Assembly: GCA_031273145.1 (NCBI GenBank)
Contig: JAISSL010000285.1
Location: 1 to 19,397 of the forward strand
DNA length: 19,397 bases
From: Zoogloeaceae bacterium
GTDB taxonomy: Bacteria; Pseudomonadota; Gammaproteobacteria; Burkholderiales; Rhodocyclaceae
Reading direction: 5' to 3'
Below, one piece after another: positions 7,516-15,700 of the stretch. Made by a program: the position numbers and the translations under genes. Below the pieces are notes generated by a model that saw nothing but the letters and a program-made list of their open reading frames with translations, was not told where the DNA came from and did no database searches. How positions within the stretch are numbered: position 1 is the first letter of the stretch; each line of letters opens with the position of its first letter.

Positions 7516-8348
7516 CCAATCTACACACGCAATTACTGAGCTTTGTCCTCGCGGTTTTTCTGATTTTCGCCAGCATGTCCCTGTTTACGGTCGATCAGCG
7601 CGAGTATGCGCTGGTGCTGCAATTAGGCGAAGTCAAGCAGGTCATCAAGGAACCGGGGCTGCATTTCAAATGGCCGTTGATTCAGAACGTCCGTTTTTTC
7701 GACAACCGGGTGCTGACCCTGGATAGCCCCGATCCTGAACTTTTCATCACGTCGGAAAAGAAAAATGTTCAGGTCGACTCTTACGTCAAGTGGCGCATCG
7801 TCGACCCGCGCCTGTTCTACGTTTCGGTCAATGGCGACGAATCCCGCGCCGGCATCCGGCTTGCCCAGACGATCAACGACGGGCTGCGCGCCGAATTCGG
7901 CAGACGTACCGTGCATGATGTCGTCTCCGGCGAGCGCGACAGGATCATGGAAGACATGCGCGGCAAGGCGAATCAGGATGCCCAGAAAATCGGCGTGGAA
8001 GTCATTGACGTGCGCTTGAAGCGGGTGGAACTGCCGCCCAACGTTTCCGAAAATGTCTATGAGCGGATGCGTTCCGAACGTACCCAAATTGCCAACAAGC
8101 TGCGCGCCGAAGGCCATGCGGAAGCGGAAAAAATCCGCGCCGAAGCCTATCGGGAAGCGCAGAAAATCCGGGGCGAGGGCGATGCCCGCGCCACCGCGAT
8201 TTACGCGCAAGCCTACGGGAAAAACCCGGAGTTCTACGCTTTTTATCGAAGTCTGGAAGCCTATCGCGCCAGCTTCGCCAACAAGCAGGATTTGCTGGTG
8301 GTTGAGCCGAATTCCGACTTTTTCCGCTATCTGAAAAACGCGAAATGA
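7512..8348 (+). CDS. hflC: FtsH protease modulator subunit HflC
   Basis: HflC is the partner of HflK in the FtsH-HflKC assembly, with a single N-terminal membrane helix and a periplasmic SPFH domain. The 278 residues show the helix at about 8-26 (LLSFVLAVFLIFASMSLFTV), the SPFH start VDQREYALVLQLGEVKQV, and the IDVRLKRVELPPNVSENVYERM stretch. An Ala/Glu/Arg-rich coiled coil follows (EGHAEAEKIRAEAYREAQK), then the conserved end NPEFYAFYRSLEAYRASF and SDFFRYLKNA. A strong ribosome site CGGAGG lies 8-9 bases before the start, inside hflK. Its own stop overlaps the next gene by 4 bp. Confidence 0.97.
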   Translation: MTNLHTQLLSFVLAVFLIFASMSLFTVDQREYALVLQLGEVKQVIKEPGLHFKWPLIQNVRFFDNRVLTLDSPDPELFITSEKKNVQVDSYVKWRIVDPRLFYVSVNGDESRAGIRLAQTINDGLRAEFGRRTVHDVVSGERDRIMEDMRGKANQDAQKIGVEVIDVRLKRVELPPNVSENVYERMRSERTQIANKLRAEGHAEAEKIRAEAYREAQKIRGEGDARATAIYAQAYGKNPEFYAFYRSLEAYRASFANKQDLLVVEPNSDFFRYLKNAK

Positions 8349-8536
8349 CCCTCTCGACCGTTTTGCTGGCCTTTGCCCTGATGCTCATGCTGGAGGGCAT
8401 CGTTCCCTTCCTGATGCCTGCCGTCTGGCGGGAGACGTTTCGGCGCTTGCTGAACCTCTCCAACGGGCAGATTCGCTTTATCGGCCTCCTGTCCGTGCTG
8501 CTCGGAACCGCGCTCCTGTCCGTGCTGAGTTTTTAG
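8345..8536 (+). CDS. DUF2065 (YjeT-type) small membrane protein
   Basis: This 63-residue protein has two hydrophobic segments (about 3-25 and 43-62) separated by a short loop with WRETFRRLLNLSNGQIRFIG. That pattern (a first helix with EGIVPFLMP, then R/W-rich residues, then R.IGL) matches the DUF2065/YjeT family, whose function is unknown. YjeT-like genes regularly follow hflC in proteobacteria, and this one overlaps hflC by ATGA. There is no separate Shine-Dalgarno sequence, so translation is probably coupled to hflC. An association with the HflKC complex is suggested by position only. Confidence 0.88.
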   Translation: MTLSTVLLAFALMLMLEGIVPFLMPAVWRETFRRLLNLSNGQIRFIGLLSVLLGTALLSVLSF

Positions 8537-8554
8537 CGCGTTTTTGGTTTAATC

Positions 8555-9739
8555 ATGACCCTTGCTCGCACTCCCTCACGTCTTGCAGACAACTGGCTCC
8601 TGCCCGAACATCTGGCGGACGTTCTGCCGCAGGAAGCGACGCGGATGGAGATTCTGCGGCGGCGGCTGCTCGATTTGTTTTGGACGCGCGGCTATGAACT
8701 GGTGATGCCGCCGCTCTTGGAATATCTGGAATCCCTTTTGAGTGGCGCGGGCTACGACCTCAACTTGCGAACCTGCAAGCTCTCCGACCAACTCTCAGGC
8801 CGTACCCTGGGCGTGCGCGCCGACATGACCCCTCAGGTCGCCCGGATTGATGCCCATCTTTTGAACCGGGAAGGCGTGGCTCGCCTTTGCTATTGCGGCA
8901 GTACCCTCCATGCCCGGCCTGCCAGTCTGGTTTCCAGCCGCGAGCCGATTCAGCTTGGCGCGGAACTCTACGGCTATGCGGGCAAGGCCGCCGACCGGGA
9001 AATTCTCCGCCTGCTGGCCGATGTTCTTGCCGCCGCCGATTTGCCGGGTTTTCGTCTGGATTTGGGGCATGTCGGCATCTTTCGCGCCCTGATGGAAGCG
9101 GCGGGGACGGACACGGAAACGAGCGAAGCCATTTTTATCCGCCTGCAAAACAAGGATGAAGCGGGGCTTGCCGCTCTCATCAATCATCTGCCCGCGCCTT
9201 TTGCCGAGGCGATTTTCGCCCTGCCCAGGCTCTACGGCGGAATTGAGGTGCTGGCAAAAGCAAGGCGGATACTTCCCGATCTGCCATCTATCGCCACTTC
9301 CATTGACACCCTCAATTTCCTTGCGGAGAGCGTGCCGGAATGGCCGGTGACGATAGACCTTGCGGATTTGCGCGGCTATCACTATCACAACGGCGCGGTT
9401 TTCGCCGCCTACGTTCCCGGTTATCCTGCGGCGATTGCCCTGGGTGGGCGCTATGATGGCGTGGGGAGAAGTTTTGGCCGGATGCGTCCCGCCACCGGCT
9501 TTTCCCTCGATTTGCGCGAATTGACCCGGCTCTCAAGCGCCGCCGCGCCGCAGGATGCCATTCTGGCGCCTTCGAGCTTAAATGACCCGGCGCTGGCGGA
9601 AAAAATCGCGGCATTGCGCGATTCAGGCGAAATTGTGGTGGAATCCCTGCCGGAAGAAGAAGGCAGGGCAGACCCCCGCTGCACCAAACGGCTGGTTCGC
9701 AAAGATACCGATTGGATGCTTGAACCGATAGCATCCTGA
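8555..9739 (+). CDS. hisZ: ATP phosphoribosyltransferase regulatory subunit HisZ
   Basis: HisZ is a catalytically inactive relative of histidyl-tRNA synthetase that activates the short form of HisG, the first enzyme of histidine synthesis, and carries its feedback control. The 394 residues keep the class II synthetase core but lack the C-terminal anticodon-binding domain. Recognisable stretches are [13 protein letters not shown] at the N-terminus, the motif-2-like [15 protein letters not shown] (86-100), [12 protein letters not shown], and the motif-3-like [20 protein letters not shown] followed by SLDLREL. It starts 18 bp after the DUF2065 stop, with no clear ribosome site. Its presence implies a short-form HisG elsewhere in the genome. 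The hisZ-purA order next to hflKC is typical of betaproteobacteria. Confidence 0.95.
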   Translation: MTLARTPSRLADNWLLPEHLADVLPQEATRMEILRRRLLDLFWTRGYELVMPPLLEYLESLLSGAGYDLNLRTCKLSDQLSGRTLGVRADMTPQVARIDAHLLNREGVARLCYCGSTLHARPASLVSSREPIQLGAELYGYAGKAADREILRLLADVLAAADLPGFRLDLGHVGIFRALMEAAGTDTETSEAIFIRLQNKDEAGLAALINHLPAPFAEAIFALPRLYGGIEVLAKARRILPDLPSIATSIDTLNFLAESVPEWPVTIDLADLRGYHYHNGAVFAAYVPGYPAAIALGGRYDGVGRSFGRMRPATGFSLDLRELTRLSSAAAPQDAILAPSSLNDPALAEKIAALRDSGEIVVESLPEEEGRADPRCTKRLVRKDTDWMLEPIAS

Positions 9740-9774
9740 TCGCATTCCCAAGGCAATTTACAGAGGAAAAAAAC

Positions 9775-11088
9775 ATGGGCAAAAACGTAGTGGTCGTCGG
9801 CACCCAGTGGGGCGACGAAGGCAAGGGCAAGATTGTGGATTGGCTGACCCGCCACGCGCAGGGCGTCGTTCGCTTTCAGGGCGGGCATAACGCCGGACAC
9901 ACGCTGGTCGTGGGGGAAACGGTCTATAAATTGAGCCTCGTTCCTTCCGGCATCGTGCATCCCAAGGTACGCTGCTATATCGGCAATGGCGTGGTGCTGG
10001 ACATCGCGCACCTGTTAAAGGAAATTGACGGTCTTGAAGCCGGCGGCATTGAAGTGCAGTCGCGCCTCTCCGTGAGCCTTGGCTGTCCGCTCATCCTGCC
10101 CTATCACGCGGCGCTCGATCAGGCGCGGGAAGCCAGGGCGGGCGCAAAAATCGGCACGACCGGGAAGGGCATCGGCCCCGCCTATGAGGACAAGGTTGCG
10201 CGTCGCGCCCTGCGCGTCTATGACCTGTTCGACCCCAAGCGGTTCGCCGAAAAACTTACCGAGGTCATGGCCTACCATAATTTCGTCCTCACCCGTTTTC
10301 TCGACGCGGAACCGCTGGATACCAAACAGGTTCTGGAACAAACCCTTGCCCACCGCGAGCGCGTTCTGCCGATGGTGGCCGATGTTTCCGCGCTCCTGCA
10401 CACTGCCGGACAGGAAGGGAAAAACCTGCTCTTTGAAGGGGCGCAAGGTTCCCTGCTGGATATTGACCACGGCACCTATCCTTTCGTGACTTCCAGCAGT
10501 TGTGTTTCCGGGCAGGCGGCTTCCGGTTCCGGCATCGGCCCCAACATGCTGCACCATGTGCTTGGCATTGCAAAAGCCTATTGCACCCGCGTTGGCAGCG
10601 GCCCCTTTCCTTCCGAACTGGCGATTGACGCCGAAGGAACGCCCGGCTGGCAGATGTCGCATAAGGGACGTGAAATCGGCACCGTGACCGGACGTACCCG
10701 CCGTTGCGGCTGGTTTGATGCCGCGCTGCTGCGCCGCTCCGCGATCATCAACGGGCTTTCGGGACTTTGCATCACCAAGCTGGATGTTCTGGATGGCTTG
10801 CCGGAAGTCAAAATTTGCACCCACTATCTGGTGGATGGCAAACCCGTTGATTTACTCCCCATCGGCGCGGACGAAGCCGCCCGCTGCGAGCCGGTTTTTG
10901 AAACGCTGCCCGGCTGGACGGAAAGCACCTCTGACGCGCAGCGACGGCAACGCTGGGAAGACCTGCCGACCAACGCCCGCGCCTACCTGAACCGGCTGGA
11001 GACGCTCTGCCGCATTCCCATTGACATCATCTCTACCGGCCCGGAACGGGAAGAAACCATCCTGCGCCGGCATCCTTTTCTGGCATGA
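9775..11088 (+). CDS. purA: Adenylosuccinate synthetase
   Basis: PurA joins IMP and aspartate using GTP to make adenylosuccinate, the first committed step towards AMP, in the cytoplasm. The 437 residues (E. coli 432) carry every family signature. QWGDEGKGK is the P-loop with catalytic D14, and GGHNAGHT contains catalytic H42. [21 protein letters not shown] is the IMP loop, [20 protein letters not shown] is intact, [12 protein letters not shown] supplies aspartate-loop arginines, and [11 protein letters not shown] closes the protein. A good ribosome site AGAGGA stands 8 bases upstream. It is the last gene of the hfq block and is followed 5 bp later by a strong terminator. In relatives a phosphoribosyltransferase gene often follows purA; it is absent here. 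Confidence 0.98.
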   Translation: MGKNVVVVGTQWGDEGKGKIVDWLTRHAQGVVRFQGGHNAGHTLVVGETVYKLSLVPSGIVHPKVRCYIGNGVVLDIAHLLKEIDGLEAGGIEVQSRLSVSLGCPLILPYHAALDQAREARAGAKIGTTGKGIGPAYEDKVARRALRVYDLFDPKRFAEKLTEVMAYHNFVLTRFLDAEPLDTKQVLEQTLAHRERVLPMVADVSALLHTAGQEGKNLLFEGAQGSLLDIDHGTYPFVTSSSCVSGQAASGSGIGPNMLHHVLGIAKAYCTRVGSGPFPSELAIDAEGTPGWQMSHKGREIGTVTGRTRRCGWFDAALLRRSAIINGLSGLCITKLDVLDGLPEVKICTHYLVDGKPVDLLPIGADEAARCEPVFETLPGWTESTSDAQRRQRWEDLPTNARAYLNRLETLCRIPIDIISTGPEREETILRRHPFLA

Positions 11089-11093
11089 AAAAA

Positions 11094-11119
11094 CGGCAGG
11101 CACAAAGCCTGCCGCTTTT
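11094..11119 (+). terminator. Rho-independent terminator after purA
   Basis: An 8-bp perfect stem CGGCAGGC (11094-11101) / GCCTGCCG (11107-11114) with loop ACAAA is followed by CTTTTATT. A run of A precedes the left arm, so it may also work in the opposite direction. It ends the hfq-purA transcription unit. Confidence 0.9.
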
Positions 11120-11127
11120 ATTCATGG

Positions 11128-11172
11128 CTATCTGGCAGAATCGCTGGAAAGGTATTTCATGTAACCAGATAG
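11128..11172. promoter_or_regulatory. 8-bp inverted repeat upstream of malonyl-CoA decarboxylase gene
   Basis: CTATCTGG (11128-11135) and CCAGATAG (11165-11172) are perfect inverted repeats 29 bp apart, located after the purA terminator and 161 bp before the decarboxylase start. The spacing would suit a looped operator or a hairpin stem. A possible promoter lies downstream: TTGCGG (11227-11232), 17 bp, TTCATA (11250-11255). No regulator can be named from this sequence. Confidence 0.3.
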
Positions 11173-11332
11173 AATGAATGCGCTATTTTACCGGGAATAT
11201 CGCCATGCCCTATTTTTATTTCACATTTGCGGGGATTCAGGCAGTATTTTTCATATCTTTGTGGTCAACTTCCTGTATCTTGCGGTTAAAATGCAAATGC
11301 AAATTCAAGCCCCAACCCCAACAGAAAAAAAT

Positions 11333-12706
11333 ATGAATAACAATCTGGTCGCCCGTGGCCTGCAAAAGATGCAGCGTTTCTGGCAAGACCGCCCCAGACA
11401 GCTTGACGCGCGCGCCCTGCAAAAAGTACGGGAACAGTTGCAGGAGTGCGCGCGCGGCACTGGGGGCGAAGTTTCTGCCCGCCTTCGCGCCGGACGACTT
11501 GGCGAAAGCTATATGCGTCTGGATTCGGCGGGAAAGCACGCTTTCCTGCGCCTGATTGCCACGGAATTCGGCCCCGACCCGGCGCGGGTTGCGGCGGCAC
11601 ATGCGCGGTATCAGGAAAGTCTGGGTTCTCCAGAGCAATGGGAAGCGGAAGCGCATTTATGGAGCGCGCTGCGCTCGCCTCGCGCCCGGATTCTGACTCA
11701 GTTTGCCGCCCTGCCCAAAAAGGGCGTGCGCTTTCTGATTGATTTGCGCGTAGATTTACTCCACCTGCTGCGCGAAGACCCGGAACTGACTTCGCTTGAC
11801 CGGGAACTGGGCTATCTTCTGACTTCCTGGTTCGACGTGGGCTTTCTGGAACTGCGGCGGATTACCTGGCATTCTTCCGCCGCGTTGCTGGAAAAACTGA
11901 TTCAGTATGAGGCGGTGCATACCATCCATTCCTGGGGCGACCTCAAGAACCGGCTGGATTCCGACCGCCGTTGCTATGGCTTTTTTCATCCCCGGATGCC
12001 TGATGAGCCGCTGATTTTTGTGGAAGTAGCCTTGACCGACCATCTTGCCGACAATGTGCAGGATTTGCTCGACATAGACGCGCCGGTTTTCGACGCGCGC
12101 TCGGCGGATACCGCGATTTTCTATTCCATTTCCAATACGGAAGAAGGCTTGCGCGGCGTCTCTTTCGGGAACTTTTTGTTAAAGCGGGTGATTGAAGATT
12201 TGCAGTATGATTTTCCCCGCCTGAAACGCTTTTCTACCCTTTCTCCGCTGCCGCTGTTGCGGCGCTGGACGGAAAAAACGCCCGCAGTCTGGCAGGATGT
12301 CTTTCTGCCCGGCGAACTGGAAAAAATTGGCGGCTACACAAAAAATCCCGCCACGGCGGAGACTGTCCAGGCGATGCTTGCCAGAGCGGACTGGCAGAAT
12401 GACGCGCGTCTGGTTCGCCTGATGCGCGCGCCGCTTACCCGGCTGGCGGCGCGTTATCTCCTGACCGCAAAGGCGGGCGAGAAAACGATTTACGACCCGG
12501 TCGGGCGTTTTCATCTGGGCAATGGCGCGCGGGTCGAGCGCCTGAATTTTCTGGCGGATACTTCGGAAAAAGGGCTGGCGCAATCTTTCGGGATGATGGT
12601 TAATTACCTGTATCCCCCGGATGAAATCGAGCGCAATGTGGAAAACCTGCTGCGGGAAGGCAAAATCGCCGCCAGCCCAACTATCCGCCACGCAGTCTCG
12701 GCATGA
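11333..12706 (+). CDS. Malonyl-CoA decarboxylase
   Basis: This enzyme converts malonyl-CoA to acetyl-CoA and CO2, in malonate use or in draining malonyl-CoA away from fatty acid synthesis. The 457 residues match the MCD family. The helical N-terminal domain spans about 1-140. The GNAT-like catalytic domain follows, with FFHPRMPDEPLIFVEVALT (about 217-235), AIFYSISNTEEGLRGVSFG (about 260-278), and FHLGNGARVERLNFLADTS (about 392-410) leading to GLAQSFGMMVNYLYPPDEI. The frame is open from 11174, but the first 50 residues look non-coding. ATGs at 11291 and 11333 are both possible, and 11333 is chosen because MNNNLVARGLQKMQRFW fits family N-termini. Neither has a clear ribosome site. No malonyl-CoA synthetase or malonate transporter accompanies it, so the role is probably internal malonyl-CoA turnover. 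Confidence 0.9.
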   Translation: MNNNLVARGLQKMQRFWQDRPRQLDARALQKVREQLQECARGTGGEVSARLRAGRLGESYMRLDSAGKHAFLRLIATEFGPDPARVAAAHARYQESLGSPEQWEAEAHLWSALRSPRARILTQFAALPKKGVRFLIDLRVDLLHLLREDPELTSLDRELGYLLTSWFDVGFLELRRITWHSSAALLEKLIQYEAVHTIHSWGDLKNRLDSDRRCYGFFHPRMPDEPLIFVEVALTDHLADNVQDLLDIDAPVFDARSADTAIFYSISNTEEGLRGVSFGNFLLKRVIEDLQYDFPRLKRFSTLSPLPLLRRWTEKTPAVWQDVFLPGELEKIGGYTKNPATAETVQAMLARADWQNDARLVRLMRAPLTRLAARYLLTAKAGEKTIYDPVGRFHLGNGARVERLNFLADTSEKGLAQSFGMMVNYLYPPDEIERNVENLLREGKIAASPTIRHAVSA

Positions 12707-12711
12707 GCAAA

Positions 12712-12740
12712 AAAAGCGGCAGGTTTTTAGCCTGCCGCTT
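12712..12740 (-). terminator. Terminator between the converging decarboxylase and pilY1 genes
   Basis: AGCGGCAGG (12715-12723) pairs with CCTGCCGCT (12731-12739) around a 7-base loop. Read on the minus strand the stem is followed by an unbroken T run, so it is a strong terminator for pilY1; read on the plus strand the T tract is poor. It shares the GGCAGG and GCCTGCCGCTT arms with the purA terminator, which suggests common origin. Confidence 0.85.
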
Positions 12741-12761
12741 GCTGTTGCGTTGTGAATTGCT

Positions 12762-12774
12762 GTCTGCAAGACCT
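12762..12774. repeat. Short copy of the GTCTGCAAGACCT repeat
   Basis: The 13-mer core of the repeat found at 3483-3495 recurs here exactly and ends on the last base of the pilY1 stop codon. Only the core is kept, without the flanking GGCGGC arms, so it may be a decayed copy or a chance match. Confidence 0.3.
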
Positions 12775-15700
12775 TAGCGAAGTTGCCGCCAACTGCGCCG
12801 TCCGGCAAGTCCGCCAACCTCAACTGGATAGGGCGTGGGGAGGAGAACCACTTTCATGGCATCGTGGATGCCTGTGCCGTAACGCGCTCCGCCGACCATG
12901 TTGAAGGCGTAGGCTTTTTTCCCCGATTGCCCGGAAATACTGAAGCGGATATCCGATTTGAGGTACTTCCCGTCCCGGTTGACTTCAGCGCCGGAAGCGC
13001 CAGGCTCGAACCAGAGATTGGAACCATGCTGAATCCTCTTGAAGAGCGAGCTTTTGATCCAGGTGCCGTGCTCGTAGTTGAACTCGGCAACTCCGCCTGC
13101 CAGCGAGCCGGAACAGGCATCAGCAGAGGGCAGGGAGAGCGGCATCAGGAAGTCCCTGGTTTTGGGAACCAGCACCGTTCCCTGTACCCGCACCAGTGAA
13201 TTCACCGGGTTGTTCATCCCTCGCTCGCTCAGGTCAATGACGTAACCATTTTGCGTGGCGTAATCCACAGTGGGATTGACGCTGGCGTTTGGATTTGGAT
13301 CCAGCTTCCAGGCTTTTCTGGTCTCATTCGCATCATCCCGAAAGAACTCGTCGGTTTCCGGGTGATTTTCGACATAGACGCGCGCCTGCAAGTTGTTGCT
13401 CTCGCGTCTGGCAACGCTTCTGGTCTCTCCGTTTTGATCCAGGCGTATCCCATAGGTGGATTGCACATGATCCGCCCTGCGAACATCCTCCTCGGAAAAG
13501 AACTTGCCTGTTCCCACGACAAGCTGGTATCCCGCAGTGCAACGACCCTGCGGATTGAGGCAGATGAGGGTGGGCGGCGCGGTAATGGGCTGTGCCTTGC
13601 CGCTACTATCCCTGGCTTCCAGCAGTTTCTCCGGCGTCTCGCCGGGGTTGGCAAGGTTGAACTTCCAGAGATTGCCCTGTACGTCGCCCGCGAAGGCAAG
13701 GTCCATGCGGCCATCCCCATCCTTATCCAGCAGATATGGGGTTGCCAGACCGTTGCTGGAATTGGAGTCATAGCGATCACGCGGCACCTCGATGAAGGTG
13801 GCAGAGGGATTTTTCTCCAGTGGCACGATGAAGAGTCCGACGCGTCCGCTTCTGCTGTTGTAGCCGTTGCCGAAGACGGCGACCCATTGGGTGCCGAGAC
13901 CGCCGGGAATGGCCACGATGGCCGCTTCGCCATCGGCGGGCGCGCCCAGATTTTCATCGGTGAATTCCCAGAGCACATCGTTCGCGCTGAACTCCTCCGG
14001 GTTTTCCACATCCAGCGCGAAGTAACTGCCGCTTATCGCGCCCCCCACCGGGATATTGGCGCGACCCGTTGAGCCGACCAGCACCGAGCGCCATTTGTCT
14101 TCCAGCAGGATGTCGCCTACCCACGGCGTGCCATCCACGTAATACTGGTGTGCATAGCCGGGCTTGGTCAGTTCCGCGAGTTCGCGGTGTACCGCGCCTG
14201 GGACGTAGGCGAAACGTTCCCGCCCGCCGCCTTCAGCTTCAGCGCCGCCCGCAAAGGCATGGAGCATCCCGTCGTTTGCCGCCGCGAAAATCGTGGTCGG
14301 ACGACCATTTTCCCAGAATTCGACGAGCCGTTCCCGGTAGGCGAAAATTTGCTCCCTGCTGAGGAAGGAGCTCGGTTCGTTGGCGCAAGTGACTCCTGAA
14401 TCGGAGGAGGCGCCTGCTGGCATGGGAATGGGGTTTCTACCCACATCGCACCTGAAGCCGCCATAGCCGTAGTCGTTGTGTTCGTAAGCGCCCAGCAGAT
14501 AGGGAGTGGCGTTTACGATGTCGCCCAGGAATTTGGGATCCCGGTTGCGGAAGGAGCCGTCTGGCTTGGCTTGTTCTTGGGACGCATCGCCGCGCAGATA
14601 GTTGACGATGGCTGTGTTTTTGCCTGCGTTGTTGTCCACTATGACGCGGGGGGCTTCAAAGGTTCCGTCCCAGGTAAACACCTTGCGGGCGGCTACACCG
14701 GCGGGCGTTAGCTGCGCCTTAAGTTTATCGGAAGCATTCCATTCGACTCTTGCCAACGGCGCGCCGATCAGCTTGGCGGAACACTTGACGGCGGAACTGC
14801 CTGGAGCCACCCGCAACGGCGCATCAATGGTATCCGTTGTGCAGAGCGGATAGGCATAGACATTGCCCGACCAGTCGGTGGGATTATATTCCGCGAGGTA
14901 GGCAAAATCATCCCCGTCCGCACTCCGTCCCCCTGCGCCGCCATAACTCACATGACTGGCCGGCTCGCCGGCCATGGAGACCAATATCTCCTTCAAGCCA
15001 TTGGCAAACTCATTGGCATCCCGCGCATCAAAAAAGTCGCCATGACCATTGATCCCCGTGTGGAAGAGGTCATCAATCCGGGATGGGTGATCGCCTTCCA
15101 CAGTCAGATTCCATTTGATTCGATTGGCATCATTGGCTGGATTGCCCCAATTATCTTTTTTGCCAAGGTGTTCTTTCAGTTCCCTGGAAGAAAGGGTACC
15201 CTGCGCGCCCAGGCCGATGGTGAAGGTCTGCATGTGCTGCCAGAAGGCCGGGTTGCCCGCCGTCGGCTTTTGTTGCGACGGCTCTCGCGTATAGCCCGCA
15301 ACATGATTGGGGATATCTGATCTCAGATCCCGGTTCCAGTAGTGCATGGCCCAGTCCGCCAGGGTGTTTTGATGGTCTGGATTGGCAAAGGGCGGCTCTG
15401 GCTTGTAGCGGTAGGGGTTGCTTCCATCCGGCTTGAGGATGTCAGGTCCCTCCTTGTTGTCATAGCAGTAGGAGTTACTGCTGAGAGTAGCACAGCCCGT
15501 GGTGAATTTGGTGTTGTTGTACCCGTCGGTCATCAGGACTGCAAAGGAGCGGCGGCAGCCGGACATATTTTGTGCGCCACTACCTGATGGATTTCCTGGT
15601 GCTGGCGGGTTATCCATCCAAGGTTTGTCCGTCATATAGTAGTTTCCAACCGCCTTTAGGGCGGAGTTCAGATACGTCCCGCCGTTGGGAGCCGGAAGCC

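Noticed and set aside
11174..11332. N-terminal extension of the malonyl-CoA decarboxylase frame
   Set aside because: The residues resemble translated AT-rich intergenic DNA, the family starts near MNNNLVARGLQ, and the stretch contains the probable promoter.
12783..14072. Open frames on the plus strand inside pilY1
   Set aside because: They are shadows of the pilY1 coding frame on the opposite strand, without ribosome sites or recognisable domains.
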